Assembly: GCF_001648895.1 (NCBI RefSeq)
Contig: NZ_LXUF01000001.1
Location: 1,471,726-1,535,725 of the forward strand
Source of the DNA: Methylovorus sp. MM2
GTDB taxonomy: Bacteria; Pseudomonadota; Gammaproteobacteria; Burkholderiales; Methylophilaceae
DNA length: 64,000 nt
Direction: 5' to 3'
The notes beneath the pieces were generated by a model. The model did no database searches, was not told the DNA's origin, and saw only the letters and a list, made by a program, of their open reading frames with translations. The position numbers and the translations under genes are program-made. Shown here piece after piece: positions 28,716-39,160 of the stretch; the stretch's first letter is position 1; each line of letters starts with the position of its first letter.

Positions 28716-31700
28716 TCACGCGGCAGAAGCTGTTTGTGCAAGTAGTGATGAAACTTGTGCAATCAATTCATCATCTTGCACTGGTTTACCCAAGAAGGCA
28801 TTCACGCCAAGCTCTTGTGCATGGTTCTGATGCTTTTCTGCAGTACGGGAGCTGATAATGATCAGTGGGATATCAACCAGACGCTCATCTGCCTTGATGT
28901 TTCTCACCAGCTCAAAACCATCCATACGCGGCATCTCGATATCGGTAAGGATGATATCTGGCACCATTTCCTGTAGCACTTGCAACGCATCCATACCATC
29001 TTTAGCCGTCGTGACCTTATAGTTTTCACGTTCAAGCAAACGACCCAGTACTTTACGCATCGTCAATGAGTCATCAACGACCAATATAGATGGTGTTGTA
29101 TCAACAGGTGCAGCCGTCACCGTGCTGACATGCACACTACCAATCGCCAGCAATTCACGGTTCGCCAGTTGTACAGGGTTGACGATCAGCACGATCTTGC
29201 CGTCACCCATGACCGTAGCACCAACGATACCTGGCACGCGCGCAAGCTGCGGACCGATCTGCTTCATCACAACTTCAACGCTTTCCATAATCTCATCGAC
29301 ATGCAAAGCGATATGATAGGTACCACTACGCAATAGTAGTACTGGCGTATAACGCTGCTCTTCATAAGCATGGCTACCATCACCAACCAACCGACTAAGG
29401 AAGTAAAGCGGATATTCACGACCCGACCAAGTCAACTCACCGGAGGCATAGGCCGCTGCCAGCTCTTCCTGTTTAATCTTTTGCGCTTGCTCGATCATGA
29501 CAGAAGGAATGGCAAAAACCTTATGCCCTGCCCGCACCATCACGACTTGTGACACAGAAAGCGTCACAGGCAGATAGATACTGAAAACCGCACCTTTGCG
29601 CGGCGCATTATTTACATCAATGCGACCACCCAAGGCAGTAATGTCACTGCGGACAGAATCAAGCCCCACACCACGGCCTGCAATCTGCGTAATGGTTGTA
29701 GCGGTAGAGAACCCCGGTTCAAATATAACAGAGAGCAATGCCTGTTCATTGGGTTGCTGATCAGCAGTAAACAGGCCGTTTTCAATGGCCTTTGTACGTA
29801 CACGATCAAGATTGATACCTGCGCCATCGTCAGTTACCGTGAGTACGATTTCATCATTCTCACGTAGCACTTTCAATACGATGGTACCAACGACAGGTTT
29901 ACGCGCCTTTTTTCGTTGTGCTGGCGTTTCCATGCCATGTGCAACCGCATTGCGTAACAAATGCTCCAGTGGCGCACCGATCTTTTCCAGTACGCTACGG
30001 TCAATTGCTACAGATTCGCCTTCGATGACCAATTCAACCTGCTTTTCCAATTCACGAGAGGTCTGGCGCACGATACGTTGCAAGCGCTCGCTAATGAGTG
30101 AGAACGGCACCATCCGCACATCCATCAAGCCATGCTGAAGTTCACGGTTCATGCGGTTTTGCTGTTGCAGAGCGGCTTCAGTTTCATCCATATTCTGCAA
30201 TAAACCCAGCTGAATAGTGGAAACGTCATTCACACTTTCCGCCATCATGCGGGTCAACTCTTGCAAACGCGTAAAACGGTCAAACTCTAATGGGTCAAAT
30301 GTCTCACTGACTTCCTGCAAGTATGCCAGCCGTGACTGTAGCTGACTTTCTGCCTCAATCTCCATTTCGCGCAACTGGTTACGTAGACGATGTACGCTTT
30401 CAGTCAGATCTGAGGAGAACTGCTTGAATGACAGCACCTCTCGCTCCATACGTGAACGCGCAATACTGATCTCACCCGCTTCGTTGATGAGGCGATCCAA
30501 TGTATCTTCACGCAGGCGAAGATATTGTGTTGCACGCTCAGGGACACGGGTAGGTTTAGCTTTGGCAACCTTAACTGCGGCTTTTTCATCAGCCTTATCT
30601 GTAGAAACGCTGTTATCCGGCTCTTCAACCTGATCGATACCACTGGCTTTATTCACGGCATCTTCAAGTAAGCTACCGATTTGATCCAGATCGACAAACA
30701 GCGTATCGAAATCAATATCTTTTGATTTCAAACCGCGCATCACATGATCTTCCATGCCATGCACAGTATCGGCCAGCGCTGATTGGCCAGCCATGCGAGC
30801 GCTACCTTTTAAGGTATGTAAAGCACGCTGTATCTCATCAGGATGTTCAGTTTCCACAGGCACTGCACGCCATGCACGAAGCTCATTACCTACAATGGGT
30901 ACAAGCTCACGTGCCTCTTCAACGAACATCGTAAATAGCTCGTCCTGTATCGATGCATCCAATGCCGCTTGGGCAATAATGGTTGGCTGCACAACTTTTA
31001 GCGTTGTCTCGACAATTTCGTCGATCATTAGCGCTTCAGAAACGACTGGCTCTTCTTCCGGGCCATCAGCTTCAATAACTTCCGGTTCAGGGCTTACCAG
31101 TTCAGAGTTAACTAGATCAGAATGAACTGGTTCAGCGCTATCCGGTTCACTCAAAGCACTGTCAGGTAGAGACTCTAGGTTGACCTCTTCAACATCAGCC
31201 AACACCCGGGCTTCTTCAATCTCCGCTTCGACAGCAGGTGCTTCAAGAACGATTTCTTCTACTGAAAATCCCTCTGATGGTAAGGCTTCGGCCTCTGTCT
31301 CAATCACTTCAACAGCGACAGTGCCTTCAACCGCCTCAGCTTCGGTAACTTGAGGCAAGTCGGTCGCGATCGAGGTAATCTCACCGGCTTGAGCCGTAGC
31401 TTCACGCAATGCAGAGATAAGGCTCAATATCTGCTTAGGCTGACGAAGCTGTTTTGCCTTAAGCAACATGTTATTAAGCGCAGTCACCACGCTTTCATAT
31501 AAAGTGCGCGTTTTTGGCGTCCAATATCCCTGATGCTCATCTAGCCAAAACTCAAGCTCACGTGACAAAACGCTGATAGCTGTGAACCCAGTGGTACCAG
31601 CATTGCTGGCAAGTGTATGCGCTGCACGGCGAGTATCATCAGATGGCTTGGATTGTCGCTCAAGACTAATGTCAGCGACACCAGCAAGCAACGCTGCCAT

Positions 31701-34016
31701 ATGTTCGTCTGCTTCAGTCATGAAGATATTGAATAATCCGCGGCTGATCTTATAGGTACCGCCGATTACCACTTCTTCACTTACTTTGGCGGGTTTGCTA
31801 GCTTTAGCCTCGCTCTTTAAAGACTCGGCTTCTTGTTGCCACGGCAGCGAGTCAACCTCGACTTCAGCATGCTCTCTTAATTTGGCAACCCATTCAGCAA
31901 ATGCAGCTGTTGTTTTCTCAATAAATGCTAATTGCTCGGCCGTCGGCGCCGCATCTCGCTCCATCACAAGATTAAGCAACTGTTCAACAGCCCAACCCAC
32001 CTCACCAAGGGCATTCAGACCAACGGTCCGCCCACTCCCTTTTAAGGTATGGTATCCACGACGCACCTCAACTAGGGCATCTTTATCGGTTGCATTGACA
32101 CGTAGCGCTTGCAGGTTCTGCGCGATATTGGCAAGCACCTCTTCAGCTTCGGTTAGGAAGATATCAAGAAAGTCAGCATCAAATGCACGGTCTATCACCG
32201 TTGCTTTTTCTGTTTCAACCGCTTCTATTGGCACCTCAACAAACTGCTCACTCGCAACATCGTCAACTGTATCAGGCACCTCAGCAACATCTAAAGCCTC
32301 TTGTGAAACAGGCAATGCTTCCAGCGGTAAGCCAATCAATGCCAACTGCTCGTCTAATCTTAGCAGGTTGGCTTCAAGTACCGCTTTTGACTCAGGGCGT
32401 ACACGCGGCATTTCTTCGACATAGAAACCGAGCATACTCAAGCTTTCGGCGACTAACTCGAACAATCCCTGATCAGGTGCTTTAGCACTTTCACGGAAAT
32501 GCTCGATCAACTTCAAGCTGGCTTTCGCCGTGGCGGTTGGCACTGGTAAGTCAAGCATGTCAAATGCGGCAACCACATCCAGAATCGGTTTATCTACTGT
32601 AGATAATACTGAAGCATCTGCTGGATTACGGAAGAAGGTATCCAAAGCTTGTTCGGTAATCTCCAAAGCATCTTTGATCTGCTTGGTGACAGCGGCAAGT
32701 ACATCTGAAGCCAGCTTTGTGGTCTGCGACGATTGCTGCGTTTCAACACCGCTAGCGATATCCTGCAACAAGTAAGCATGCGCATTAAGGTTCTGCGTAG
32801 CCGTTGCAGATAGTTGCGCGTAGTCACGCAATGCGTCTTCAAGCAACGTTAAACCGCTGGCGACTTCCATGAGCAAGATATCCGACAAACGGCTTCCATC
32901 ATGCCCGATTACAGTCACGATCTCATACAGGCTGCCGATCATCTCAATCACAGCGCCATGCGTCAGTTCCTGGCTTGAAGAGAATATCTCCGTGACCAAG
33001 TTAGAGAACTCATCCAGTACTTTGGTATTTTTAGTCTCTGATAACTTGCCCCACAAGTCTTTGAGGGTATCGAAGCTGTCACGCAGCGTAGCCACTTGCG
33101 CCATTTCCTCTTCACCGATCTCAATCAGTGAGACGACACTTGCTCCGGCATCCGGCAACAAGCTTTCAAGCTCGAACACATCTCTTACTTTAGCGATACG
33201 CTCAGTACGCTCTCCTGCGACTGCGATAAAATAGAGCAAATCACGCAACAAATTGCCCGATGCACGATTTGACCCATCAGCAAGGCTGCGCAACTGCTGA
33301 TCAATGCGGCGGCAAAGTCTTTTCACATGCCGATTATCAGAGAACTCAGGCTGTGAAAGCACATCAGGGAAAGCAGTCGCCACCCACCAGAAAGTTTTTC
33401 TTACCGCTTGTTGTTGTACTAACTGTACATTTTCCAAGGCGGTGCGCAGGTTATCCAATGCATCATTACTCTGGCTACGCAGCCAACTTAATAAAGACTT
33501 CTGCAATAACCGACGCTGCTCGGCAAGATATTTTGGCAACGCCTCTTCAGCAATTTGCTCAGAAGGCAGATCTTTAGGTACACGTATTGAGGTATCAGGA
33601 AAGAACAGCTCATTAGCCCCGGCAGGCTCATCCTGAATCGCCGTTAACGCTTGTAAGGCCGGATACAGCTTTAATGATTGGTCTGCACCACCATCAAGCA
33701 AGTCTTTGAGATATGCACTAAGGGTTTTGATTGCGGTTTCCAAGGCAACAATAGCCTCGGGAGAATACGGTACGGTTTTCTTTTCAAGCTTGCTTGCGAG
33801 CGTTTCAATCTCAGCACAGAAGCGCTTGCAACCCTCAAGGCCTACCATATCAAGCGCACCACTCACTTGATACAGATGCGTCTGGGAGAACTTCAGGTTA
33901 GCGACATCCTCTGGGTTGGCGGCGACCGTAGCCAGATTATCAAGCACGCTCTTGAGTGCTTGATCTATCTCATCCTTTACCCAGGTGAGCGGGCCAATAT
34001 CAAAGTCTTCAGCCAC
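28716..34016 (-). CDS. chpA: Pil-Chp hybrid histidine kinase ChpA/PilL
   Basis: This 1766-residue CheA-type kinase drives the type IV pilus chemosensory pathway. The start is GTG with GGAG before it. The N-terminal PilL-type region has a degenerate Hpt copy (VSGALDMVGLEG, no His). Three Hpt domains have phosphorylatable His at about residues 656 (HTLKGSG), 800 (HTLASNA) and 1067 (HTLKGSAR). Then come the dimerisation helices, the HATPase domain (RNAVAHGME near 1357, TDDGAGINLD, GRGVGLDSVR), a CheW-like domain (about 1500-1630) and a C-terminal receiver (DIEMPRMDG, Asp near 1691). It is last in the pilGHIJ-chpA run. Asp/Glu-rich linkers join the domains. Confidence 0.94.
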   Translation of the reverse strand: MAEDFDIGPLTWVKDEIDQALKSVLDNLATVAANPEDVANLKFSQTHLYQVSGALDMVGLEGCKRFCAEIETLASKLEKKTVPYSPEAIVALETAIKTLSAYLKDLLDGGADQSLKLYPALQALTAIQDEPAGANELFFPDTSIRVPKDLPSEQIAEEALPKYLAEQRRLLQKSLLSWLRSQSNDALDNLRTALENVQLVQQQAVRKTFWWVATAFPDVLSQPEFSDNRHVKRLCRRIDQQLRSLADGSNRASGNLLRDLLYFIAVAGERTERIAKVRDVFELESLLPDAGASVVSLIEIGEEEMAQVATLRDSFDTLKDLWGKLSETKNTKVLDEFSNLVTEIFSSSQELTHGAVIEMIGSLYEIVTVIGHDGSRLSDILLMEVASGLTLLEDALRDYAQLSATATQNLNAHAYLLQDIASGVETQQSSQTTKLASDVLAAVTKQIKDALEITEQALDTFFRNPADASVLSTVDKPILDVVAAFDMLDLPVPTATAKASLKLIEHFRESAKAPDQGLFELVAESLSMLGFYVEEMPRVRPESKAVLEANLLRLDEQLALIGLPLEALPVSQEALDVAEVPDTVDDVASEQFVEVPIEAVETEKATVIDRAFDADFLDIFLTEAEEVLANIAQNLQALRVNATDKDALVEVRRGYHTLKGSGRTVGLNALGEVGWAVEQLLNLVMERDAAPTAEQLAFIEKTTAAFAEWVAKLREHAEVEVDSLPWQQEAESLKSEAKASKPAKVSEEVVIGGTYKISRGLFNIFMTEADEHMAALLAGVADISLERQSKPSDDTRRAAHTLASNAGTTGFTAISVLSRELEFWLDEHQGYWTPKTRTLYESVVTALNNMLLKAKQLRQPKQILSLISALREATAQAGEITSIATDLPQVTEAEAVEGTVAVEVIETEAEALPSEGFSVEEIVLEAPAVEAEIEEARVLADVEEVNLESLPDSALSEPDSAEPVHSDLVNSELVSPEPEVIEADGPEEEPVVSEALMIDEIVETTLKVVQPTIIAQAALDASIQDELFTMFVEEARELVPIVGNELRAWRAVPVETEHPDEIQRALHTLKGSARMAGQSALADTVHGMEDHVMRGLKSKDIDFDTLFVDLDQIGSLLEDAVNKASGIDQVEEPDNSVSTDKADEKAAVKVAKAKPTRVPERATQYLRLREDTLDRLINEAGEISIARSRMEREVLSFKQFSSDLTESVHRLRNQLREMEIEAESQLQSRLAYLQEVSETFDPLEFDRFTRLQELTRMMAESVNDVSTIQLGLLQNMDETEAALQQQNRMNRELQHGLMDVRMVPFSLISERLQRIVRQTSRELEKQVELVIEGESVAIDRSVLEKIGAPLEHLLRNAVAHGMETPAQRKKARKPVVGTIVLKVLRENDEIVLTVTDDGAGINLDRVRTKAIENGLFTADQQPNEQALLSVIFEPGFSTATTITQIAGRGVGLDSVRSDITALGGRIDVNNAPRKGAVFSIYLPVTLSVSQVVMVRAGHKVFAIPSVMIEQAQKIKQEELAAAYASGELTWSGREYPLYFLSRLVGDGSHAYEEQRYTPVLLLRSGTYHIALHVDEIMESVEVVMKQIGPQLARVPGIVGATVMGDGKIVLIVNPVQLANRELLAIGSVHVSTVTAAPVDTTPSILVVDDSLTMRKVLGRLLERENYKVTTAKDGMDALQVLQEMVPDIILTDIEMPRMDGFELVRNIKADERLVDIPLIIISSRTAEKHQNHAQELGVNAFLGKPVQDDELIAQVSSLLAQTASAA

Positions 34017-34049
34017 GATTTCTCCGTGCTAATTTATTTTAGTGTGCTC

Positions 34050-35738
34050 TTAGGAGAGCTTGAAGCCAGCAACAGATGCGCTCAAATCTTCAGCCAAATC
34101 AGTCAACTGCCCTACCGATTGTGCTGTCTGCTTCGTGCCTTCTGTTGTTTGAGATGTAATGTTCTGGATTTCCTGCATGTTGCGGCTCACCGTCGCGGCT
34201 ACTTCTGTTTGCGCAACCGTCGCTTCTGAAATCGCCTGAATCAATCGCGCCAAGTTGTTAGTCACCGTTTCGATCTCATTCAGTGCCTGACCCGCAGCAT
34301 CGGAAAGGCGAGCCCCTTCAACCACACCCTCAGTACTCTTTTCCATCGCGGCGACCGCGCTGTTCGTATCGGTCTGAATAGTCTTCACGATCGCACTAAT
34401 CTGCTTGGTCGCCTCTGATGACCGTTCAGCAAGACGCTGAACTTCTTCCGCAACCACCGTAAAACCACGCCCCGCTTCACCGGCTGATGCCGCCTGAATC
34501 GCAGCATTCAATGCCAGAATATTGGTTTGTTCGGTAATGTCCGAGATCAACTCCACGATTTCACTAATTTCTTGTGAGCTTTCACCCAAACGTTTAATAC
34601 GTTTAGAGGTTTCCTGAATCTGTGCACGAATTTCGTTCATGCCTGAAATCGTATTCTGCACCGCCAAGGCACCTTGTGTCGCAGCTTGTAGTGATCGCTG
34701 CGCTACCTCAGAAGCTTGGCTGGCATTACTTGATACGTGAAGAATAGAGCGTGTCATATTATTGACCTCTTCACCTGTTTCAGTAATACGGCCAGATTGT
34801 TCTTCCGCAGCCACCAGCAAATCAGCGGATGTCATCTGCGCTTGCGCTGTTGCATAGTGCACCTGCTCAGTTGCGCGGTTAATTTCTGCAACCAGATCTC
34901 GAAGACTATCAATCGTGTAATTAATAGAGTCAGCAATCGCACCGGTGATGTTTTCAGTCACCAACGCTTTTACAGTCAAATCGCCATCAGCCAAGTCACC
35001 CATTTCATCCAGCAAGTGGAGAATGGCCTCTTGGTTGCCTTGGTTAGCCTGCTCAATCTCAATAAAACGTTGGCGCGCTGTGGTTACCTGACGGTATCCG
35101 ATAGAGACAAGCATAATCAGGGCTGTAAAACCTGTGAATAACGATACGCCCAAGAATGCACTAGCTTTACCCTGATCTTTATAATCATTCACTAGGCCGT
35201 GGGCAATGGCTGCGATCTCATCACTTTTTGATACGATATCGGTAATAGCTGGGCCCGAAACTGCCGTACCCTTACCAACGGCCTTCAAATGCGCATAAAG
35301 ACCTTTCCAGAGTGCATCTATCTGATTCAAGGCAGGGCCAACTTTATCACCTGGCAATAGCGTATCTGCATCAAGCCTATGCATGACCTTGCTGTCATTT
35401 TCAATACTTGCTTTTACTGTAGTTAAACGCGCTGCCGCTGCCTGATCTCCACTTAAGGCAAGTACCGTATCGCGTGCAGCTTGTTGAACAAGCACCTGCA
35501 CATCTGCTGCCGCAGTTGAAAAGTTAATGTCGCGCTCAACTTGCAGGATATTAAAAAGCAGGCTTAGTAAAGCAATAGCCGTTGCAAAAGAGAATGTTGC
35601 GATTAAACCGCGGGAGAGTCTGCCCGCGCTCACTGCATCATCCGGCATCACACTTTTGCTCGAGAAAACTGTTTTTAGTTTACCCAGCCATTGCGCCGGT
35701 ATGGTTTTAAAATCGATCGTTGAAAAATCAATTGCCAT
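34050..35738 (-). CDS. pilJ: Pil-Chp methyl-accepting chemoreceptor PilJ
   Basis: The 562-residue receptor has two membrane helices (about 46-66 and 194-218) around a periplasmic domain of about 130 residues, then a HAMP region and a coiled-coil signalling domain. The signalling hairpin reads [35 protein letters not shown] in family terms; here [15 protein letters not shown] and [14 protein letters not shown] are visible. It feeds the ChpA kinase through PilI and probably senses pilus tension or surface contact. Position 39 bases after pilI and 33 before chpA supports one operon. Confidence 0.93.
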   Translation of the reverse strand: MAIDFSTIDFKTIPAQWLGKLKTVFSSKSVMPDDAVSAGRLSRGLIATFSFATAIALLSLLFNILQVERDINFSTAAADVQVLVQQAARDTVLALSGDQAAAARLTTVKASIENDSKVMHRLDADTLLPGDKVGPALNQIDALWKGLYAHLKAVGKGTAVSGPAITDIVSKSDEIAAIAHGLVNDYKDQGKASAFLGVSLFTGFTALIMLVSIGYRQVTTARQRFIEIEQANQGNQEAILHLLDEMGDLADGDLTVKALVTENITGAIADSINYTIDSLRDLVAEINRATEQVHYATAQAQMTSADLLVAAEEQSGRITETGEEVNNMTRSILHVSSNASQASEVAQRSLQAATQGALAVQNTISGMNEIRAQIQETSKRIKRLGESSQEISEIVELISDITEQTNILALNAAIQAASAGEAGRGFTVVAEEVQRLAERSSEATKQISAIVKTIQTDTNSAVAAMEKSTEGVVEGARLSDAAGQALNEIETVTNNLARLIQAISEATVAQTEVAATVSRNMQEIQNITSQTTEGTKQTAQSVGQLTDLAEDLSASVAGFKLS

Positions 35739-35777
35739 TGTTATCCCCTGTATTTTCTATATCGCTAGATTCTGCAT

Positions 35778-36305
35778 CTAGGCTGCAACCTGCATGAATT
35801 CATGTTGATCTATGAGCTTTGCTACGTCGACCTCATCCCATTTTTGCCCAGTAGGGTCTTTATATTTATTCAGCACCCAAGGCGACTTGCTATCAGCCTT
35901 GGTTTTCTTTTGTATCTGCATTTCATCAACACTACGTAAACCAACCAACTGATTTACCAATAAAGCAGAATTGATGCCAAAACGCTCATGGAGCAATAGA
36001 ATCCGGCTTTGCGAAGTCAGGGGAGTGGCTTGCCCACCTAAAAATAATGACAAGTCGCTTAATGCGTATAGGTTACCACGCACATTCGCCATGCCAAGAA
36101 ACCATGGCTGCGTCAAAGGAATATGAAGTATTTCAGGCACGGCAAGCACCTCACGCACGTCACCCAACCCAAAAAGAAAGTCGGATTTATCAACCTTGAC
36201 CGCCAAACGGGTTGAGGGTGCAGCCTGACCACTCTGGGCCGAATCCCTGAGCTTATCAAGTATCTCCTGCTGATAAGCGTGAAGATTAAGCTTTTGTTTG
36301 GCCAT
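35778..36305 (-). CDS. pilI: Pil-Chp CheW-like adaptor PilI
   Basis: The 175-residue protein is a CheW-domain adaptor linking PilJ to ChpA. It has FLFGLGDVREVLAVPEI, WFLGMANVRGNLYALSDLSLFLGG and RILLLHERFGINSALLVN, all typical CheW positions. The gene overlaps the end of pilH by 20 bases, so translation is probably coupled. Confidence 0.92.
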   Translation of the reverse strand: MAKQKLNLHAYQQEILDKLRDSAQSGQAAPSTRLAVKVDKSDFLFGLGDVREVLAVPEILHIPLTQPWFLGMANVRGNLYALSDLSLFLGGQATPLTSQSRILLLHERFGINSALLVNQLVGLRSVDEMQIQKKTKADSKSPWVLNKYKDPTGQKWDEVDVAKLIDQHEFMQVAA

Positions 36306-36672
36306 ATTTGCTCAGCGCCTTGATCTTGGCAAAAAGGTCTTGTGGATTCACAGGTTTGATCACGCAATCTTTAGCGCCTTGGCGTAATGCCCATAACCTG
36401 TCGGTTGCCTGCTGTTTCCCGGTACATATAATGACCGGGATATGGGCTGTCTTTGGGTTTCTGGAAAGCGCACGGGTTGCTTGAAAGCCGTTAAGAATCG
36501 GCATAATCACATCCATCACGATAAGGTCTGGTGGATCCAACTCGACCTTATCAATGCAGTCTTGGCCATTTTCTGCGGTGCTCACTGTGAAGCCGACTTT
36601 TTCCAGCATCTCGGTCAAATAAAACCGGTCTGTTGCTGAATCATCTACAACTAGAATTTTAAATGTCGCCAT
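36286..36672 (-). CDS. pilH: Pil-Chp response regulator PilH
   Basis: This single-domain receiver begins MATFKILVVDDSATDRFYL. The acidic pair and the phospho-Asp (LIVMDVIMPILNG, near residue 53) and the Lys near the C-terminus (VIKPVNPQDL) are present. PilH usually antagonises or acts as phosphate sink for PilG and promotes retraction. I chose the ATG at 36672; an in-frame ATG three codons upstream (36681) is possible. It overlaps pilG by 14 bases and pilI by 20. Confidence 0.9.
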   Translation of the reverse strand: MATFKILVVDDSATDRFYLTEMLEKVGFTVSTAENGQDCIDKVELDPPDLIVMDVIMPILNGFQATRALSRNPKTAHIPVIICTGKQQATDRLWALRQGAKDCVIKPVNPQDLFAKIKALSKYGQTKA

Positions 36673-37087
36673 ACGTTTCATCCTCGTCTAAAGCTTCACC
36701 GCCGGGTTGCGCATAAGTAGTGATTGCTTCTAGCAGAGATTCCTGGGTAAAAGGTTTTGTAAGATATTGGTCTGAGCCTACCATGCGTCCACGCGCTCGA
36801 TCAAAAAGACCATCTTTGCTTGATAGCATAATAACGGGTATAGATTTATAGCGCGGGTTTCTCTTGATGAGCGCACAAGTCTGGTAGCCATCAAGACGAG
36901 GCATCATGATATCAACGAAGATAAGGTCAGGTAACAGATTCGATATTTTTGCCAACGCATCAAAACCATCTTCCGCCAGTATGACCTTACAGCCGGATTG
37001 TTTCAGGAATATCTCGGCACTGCGACGGATGGTGTTACTGTCATCAATCACCATCACCTTCACATCTGCCAGATTGACTTCCCCCAC
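36659..37087 (-). CDS. pilG: Pil-Chp response regulator PilG
   Basis: The 142-residue receiver starts at GTG 37087, preceded by a G-rich Shine-Dalgarno. It has VMVIDDSNTIRRSAEIFL, the phospho-Asp in LIFVDIMMPRLDGYQ and the conserved Lys in YLTKPFTQESL. A short acidic tail (EALDEDETYGD) follows. PilG usually stimulates pilus extension. It is the first gene of the cluster; its promoter should lie in 37088-37381. Confidence 0.92.
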   Translation of the reverse strand: MGEVNLADVKVMVIDDSNTIRRSAEIFLKQSGCKVILAEDGFDALAKISNLLPDLIFVDIMMPRLDGYQTCALIKRNPRYKSIPVIMLSSKDGLFDRARGRMVGSDQYLTKPFTQESLLEAITTYAQPGGEALDEDETYGDI

Positions 37088-37319
37088 CCTGCATCCCCTT
37101 TGATTTTAAGTGTGCTACTGATTACATATAAGCAAGTAGCTTGCCGTCTTTGGCATTCTATCCAGAGAACTCTAAAAGGTGCAATACTTTCGACAGCATA
37201 TATTCAGTTGTCAACCTGATAACAAAGGGGTTAAATATGGCTAGCTCTTGCAACTGAGGAGAAAAGGCTTTTATAAATTTCATTAAAACATAACAAAAAC
37301 AAGCTACTTAAAACAAAAA

Positions 37320-37333
37320 ATCAATTAATTGAT
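37320..37333. promoter_or_regulatory. 14-bp perfect palindrome between pilG and the FIST gene
   Basis: ATCAATTAATTGAT is self-complementary. It lies in an A+T-rich region about 48 bases before the FIST ATG and could be an operator for either divergent gene. It could also be chance in such A+T-rich sequence. Confidence 0.3.
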
Positions 37334-37381
37334 AATAAGCTAGCTACACCAAAGTAGCAGCAATTTATAGAGAGGAGAAAA

Positions 37382-38542
37382 ATGCTGATTAGTCAGGAGT
37401 CGCTCACGGGGAAGATGGCACTAAAAGATTTCGTGCCCACTTCTTCGCTGCCAAGCGCCAATTTGGTGCTGGTTTTTGGTTCAGTCAGGCGTTTTAGCGA
37501 ACCCAAATTACCCGCTTTTTTAAAAGACCGTTATCCTCAGGCACAGATTATTGGCTGTACGACCTCGGGCGAGATCAATACCAACGAGGTATTTGACGAC
37601 AGTCTCCAGTTGACTGCTATCCAATGGGAGAAAACCACCCAGCGCGTAACACACACAACGATGAGTGGCATGCAAAGCTCATTTGAAGCCGCGCAGAGCT
37701 TGGCTATCCAGTTAAAAACTGATGACCTTAGAACCGTTCTAGTCTTTTCTGACGGCTTGCATGTGAACGGCTCCGAATTGCTGGAAGGTTTTCAAAGTGT
37801 ATTGGGAGAAATTCCGATTGTAGGAGGCATGGCGGGTGATGCCGGTGCTTTTGTCAAAACACTACAGCTATTCAACGATACCGTTTCTGAAAATATGATC
37901 ATTGCTGTTGGGTTATATGGCAAAAACCTAGTCACAGCGACAGGTGCCTCAGGCGGCTGGAAACCTTACGGCCCGCCACGCAAGATTACAAAATCAGATA
38001 AAAACATTGTATACGAGCTAGATGGTAAACCGGCACTGCCGCTTTACCGCATGTATATAGGTGAGCATTTCGCAAAAGGCCTGCCAAGCACAGGATTGAA
38101 ATTCCCTTTCGCGATCATTGAAGAAGGTAAGCGCGAGACAGAGAAGATTCGTACTCTGCTTGCCATCAACGCTGCGGAAAACAGCCTGATCTTTGCCGGA
38201 AACGTAGAAGAAGGCGAAACCGTCAGGTTGTGTCAGACCAATCACGAACGCCTTCTGGAAGGGGCTAGCGGTGCAGCTGGCTTTATCATCAGCAGCCTTG
38301 AATCTGCAGAGTCATTTCAGCCCGGACTGGCATTATGTGTGAGTTGTGTAGGCCGTAAATTGGTCATGGCAGACCAGGTTGCGGATGAGATCAAGGCCGT
38401 GCAGAAAACACTAGGCCCCCACACCAAGATTGCTGGGTTCTACTCTTACGGCGAGTTTTGCCCCCGCCCCAATACTAACGATAGCGTACTGCATAACCAG
38501 ACGATGACGATTGGCTACTTAAGTGAAGATTTACTCGTTTAG
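37382..38542 (+). CDS. FIST-domain sensory protein
   Basis: The 386-residue soluble protein has the FIST N domain (about 25-215; motifs IIGCTTSGEIN, LVFSDGLHVNGSELL and IVGGMAGDAGAF) and the FIST C domain (about 220-365; ending CVGRKLVMADQVADE and IAGFYSYGEFCP). FIST domains are thought to bind small ligands such as amino acids and signal to other modules, but no output domain is present. It has a strong ribosome binding site (GAGGAG) and is divergent from pilG, so it may feed the chemosensory pathway; that is inference. Confidence 0.93.
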   Translation: MLISQESLTGKMALKDFVPTSSLPSANLVLVFGSVRRFSEPKLPAFLKDRYPQAQIIGCTTSGEINTNEVFDDSLQLTAIQWEKTTQRVTHTTMSGMQSSFEAAQSLAIQLKTDDLRTVLVFSDGLHVNGSELLEGFQSVLGEIPIVGGMAGDAGAFVKTLQLFNDTVSENMIIAVGLYGKNLVTATGASGGWKPYGPPRKITKSDKNIVYELDGKPALPLYRMYIGEHFAKGLPSTGLKFPFAIIEEGKRETEKIRTLLAINAAENSLIFAGNVEEGETVRLCQTNHERLLEGASGAAGFIISSLESAESFQPGLALCVSCVGRKLVMADQVADEIKAVQKTLGPHTKIAGFYSYGEFCPRPNTNDSVLHNQTMTIGYLSEDLLV

Positions 38543-38599
38543 CTACCGCAAAACATGATTTAATAATGATTAACTAAAAATTCAATCAAGGAGAATGTA

Positions 38600-39097
38600 A
38601 TGAGCGTAACCCTTAAAGGCAATCCAGTGAGCATCGGCGGCACACTGCCAAGTACTGGCAGCACAGCACCAGATTTCAGCCTTGCTGATAAAGCACGTAC
38701 AGACGTCAATCTAGCGACCTATGCAGGAAAACGTAAAATCCTAAACATATTCCCAAGCGTAGATACACCGACATGTGCGATGTCCGTACGCCAATTCAAC
38801 ACTAAGGCTAGCAAACTGGATAACACCGTTGTGCTATGCATCTCTGCTGATTTGCCATTTGCACAAACACGCTTTTGTGGCGCAGAGGGTTTGGATAATG
38901 TTGTGACCTTATCCACATTCCGCAACACAGCTAAATTCTCTGAATCATATGGCGTACAGATCAAAGACAGTAGCTTAGCTGGCCTGACTGCGCGTGCAGT
39001 TGTCGTGCTGGATGAAAACAATAAAGTATTGCATAGTGAATTGGTGTCAGAAATCGCCAATGAGCCCAACTACGATGCAGCACTAGCAATACTGTAA
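38600..39097 (+). CDS. tpx: Thiol peroxidase Tpx
   Basis: Tpx reduces hydroperoxides using thioredoxin. The 165-residue protein carries the peroxidatic Cys in [15 protein letters not shown] (near residue 60) and the resolving Cys in [12 protein letters not shown] (near 94), the atypical 2-Cys spacing of Tpx. APDFSLADK is the usual thioredoxin-fold start. AAGGAG precedes the ATG. A terminator follows the stop. Confidence 0.98.
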   Translation: MSVTLKGNPVSIGGTLPSTGSTAPDFSLADKARTDVNLATYAGKRKILNIFPSVDTPTCAMSVRQFNTKASKLDNTVVLCISADLPFAQTRFCGAEGLDNVVTLSTFRNTAKFSESYGVQIKDSSLAGLTARAVVVLDENNKVLHSELVSEIANEPNYDAALAIL

Positions 39098-39112
39098 GCC
39101 GAATCTCTTAAT

Positions 39113-39141
39113 AAAAAAGCCGACACATTGGTCGGCTTTTT
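39113..39141. terminator. Bidirectional terminator between tpx and the MazG-like gene
   Basis: AAAAAAGCCGAC pairs with GTCGGCTTTTT across a six-base loop. The genes on both sides converge on it. Confidence 0.92.
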
Positions 39142-39160
39142 ATTGGCTAACGTTATTACG

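Noticed and set aside
32183-33636. Several plus-strand frames of about 100-210 codons opposite chpA
   Set aside because: They mirror the chpA coding sequence, have Ser/Ala-rich or scrambled composition, no ribosome binding sites and no recognisable motifs. The opposite strand has a full set of CheA-type domains.
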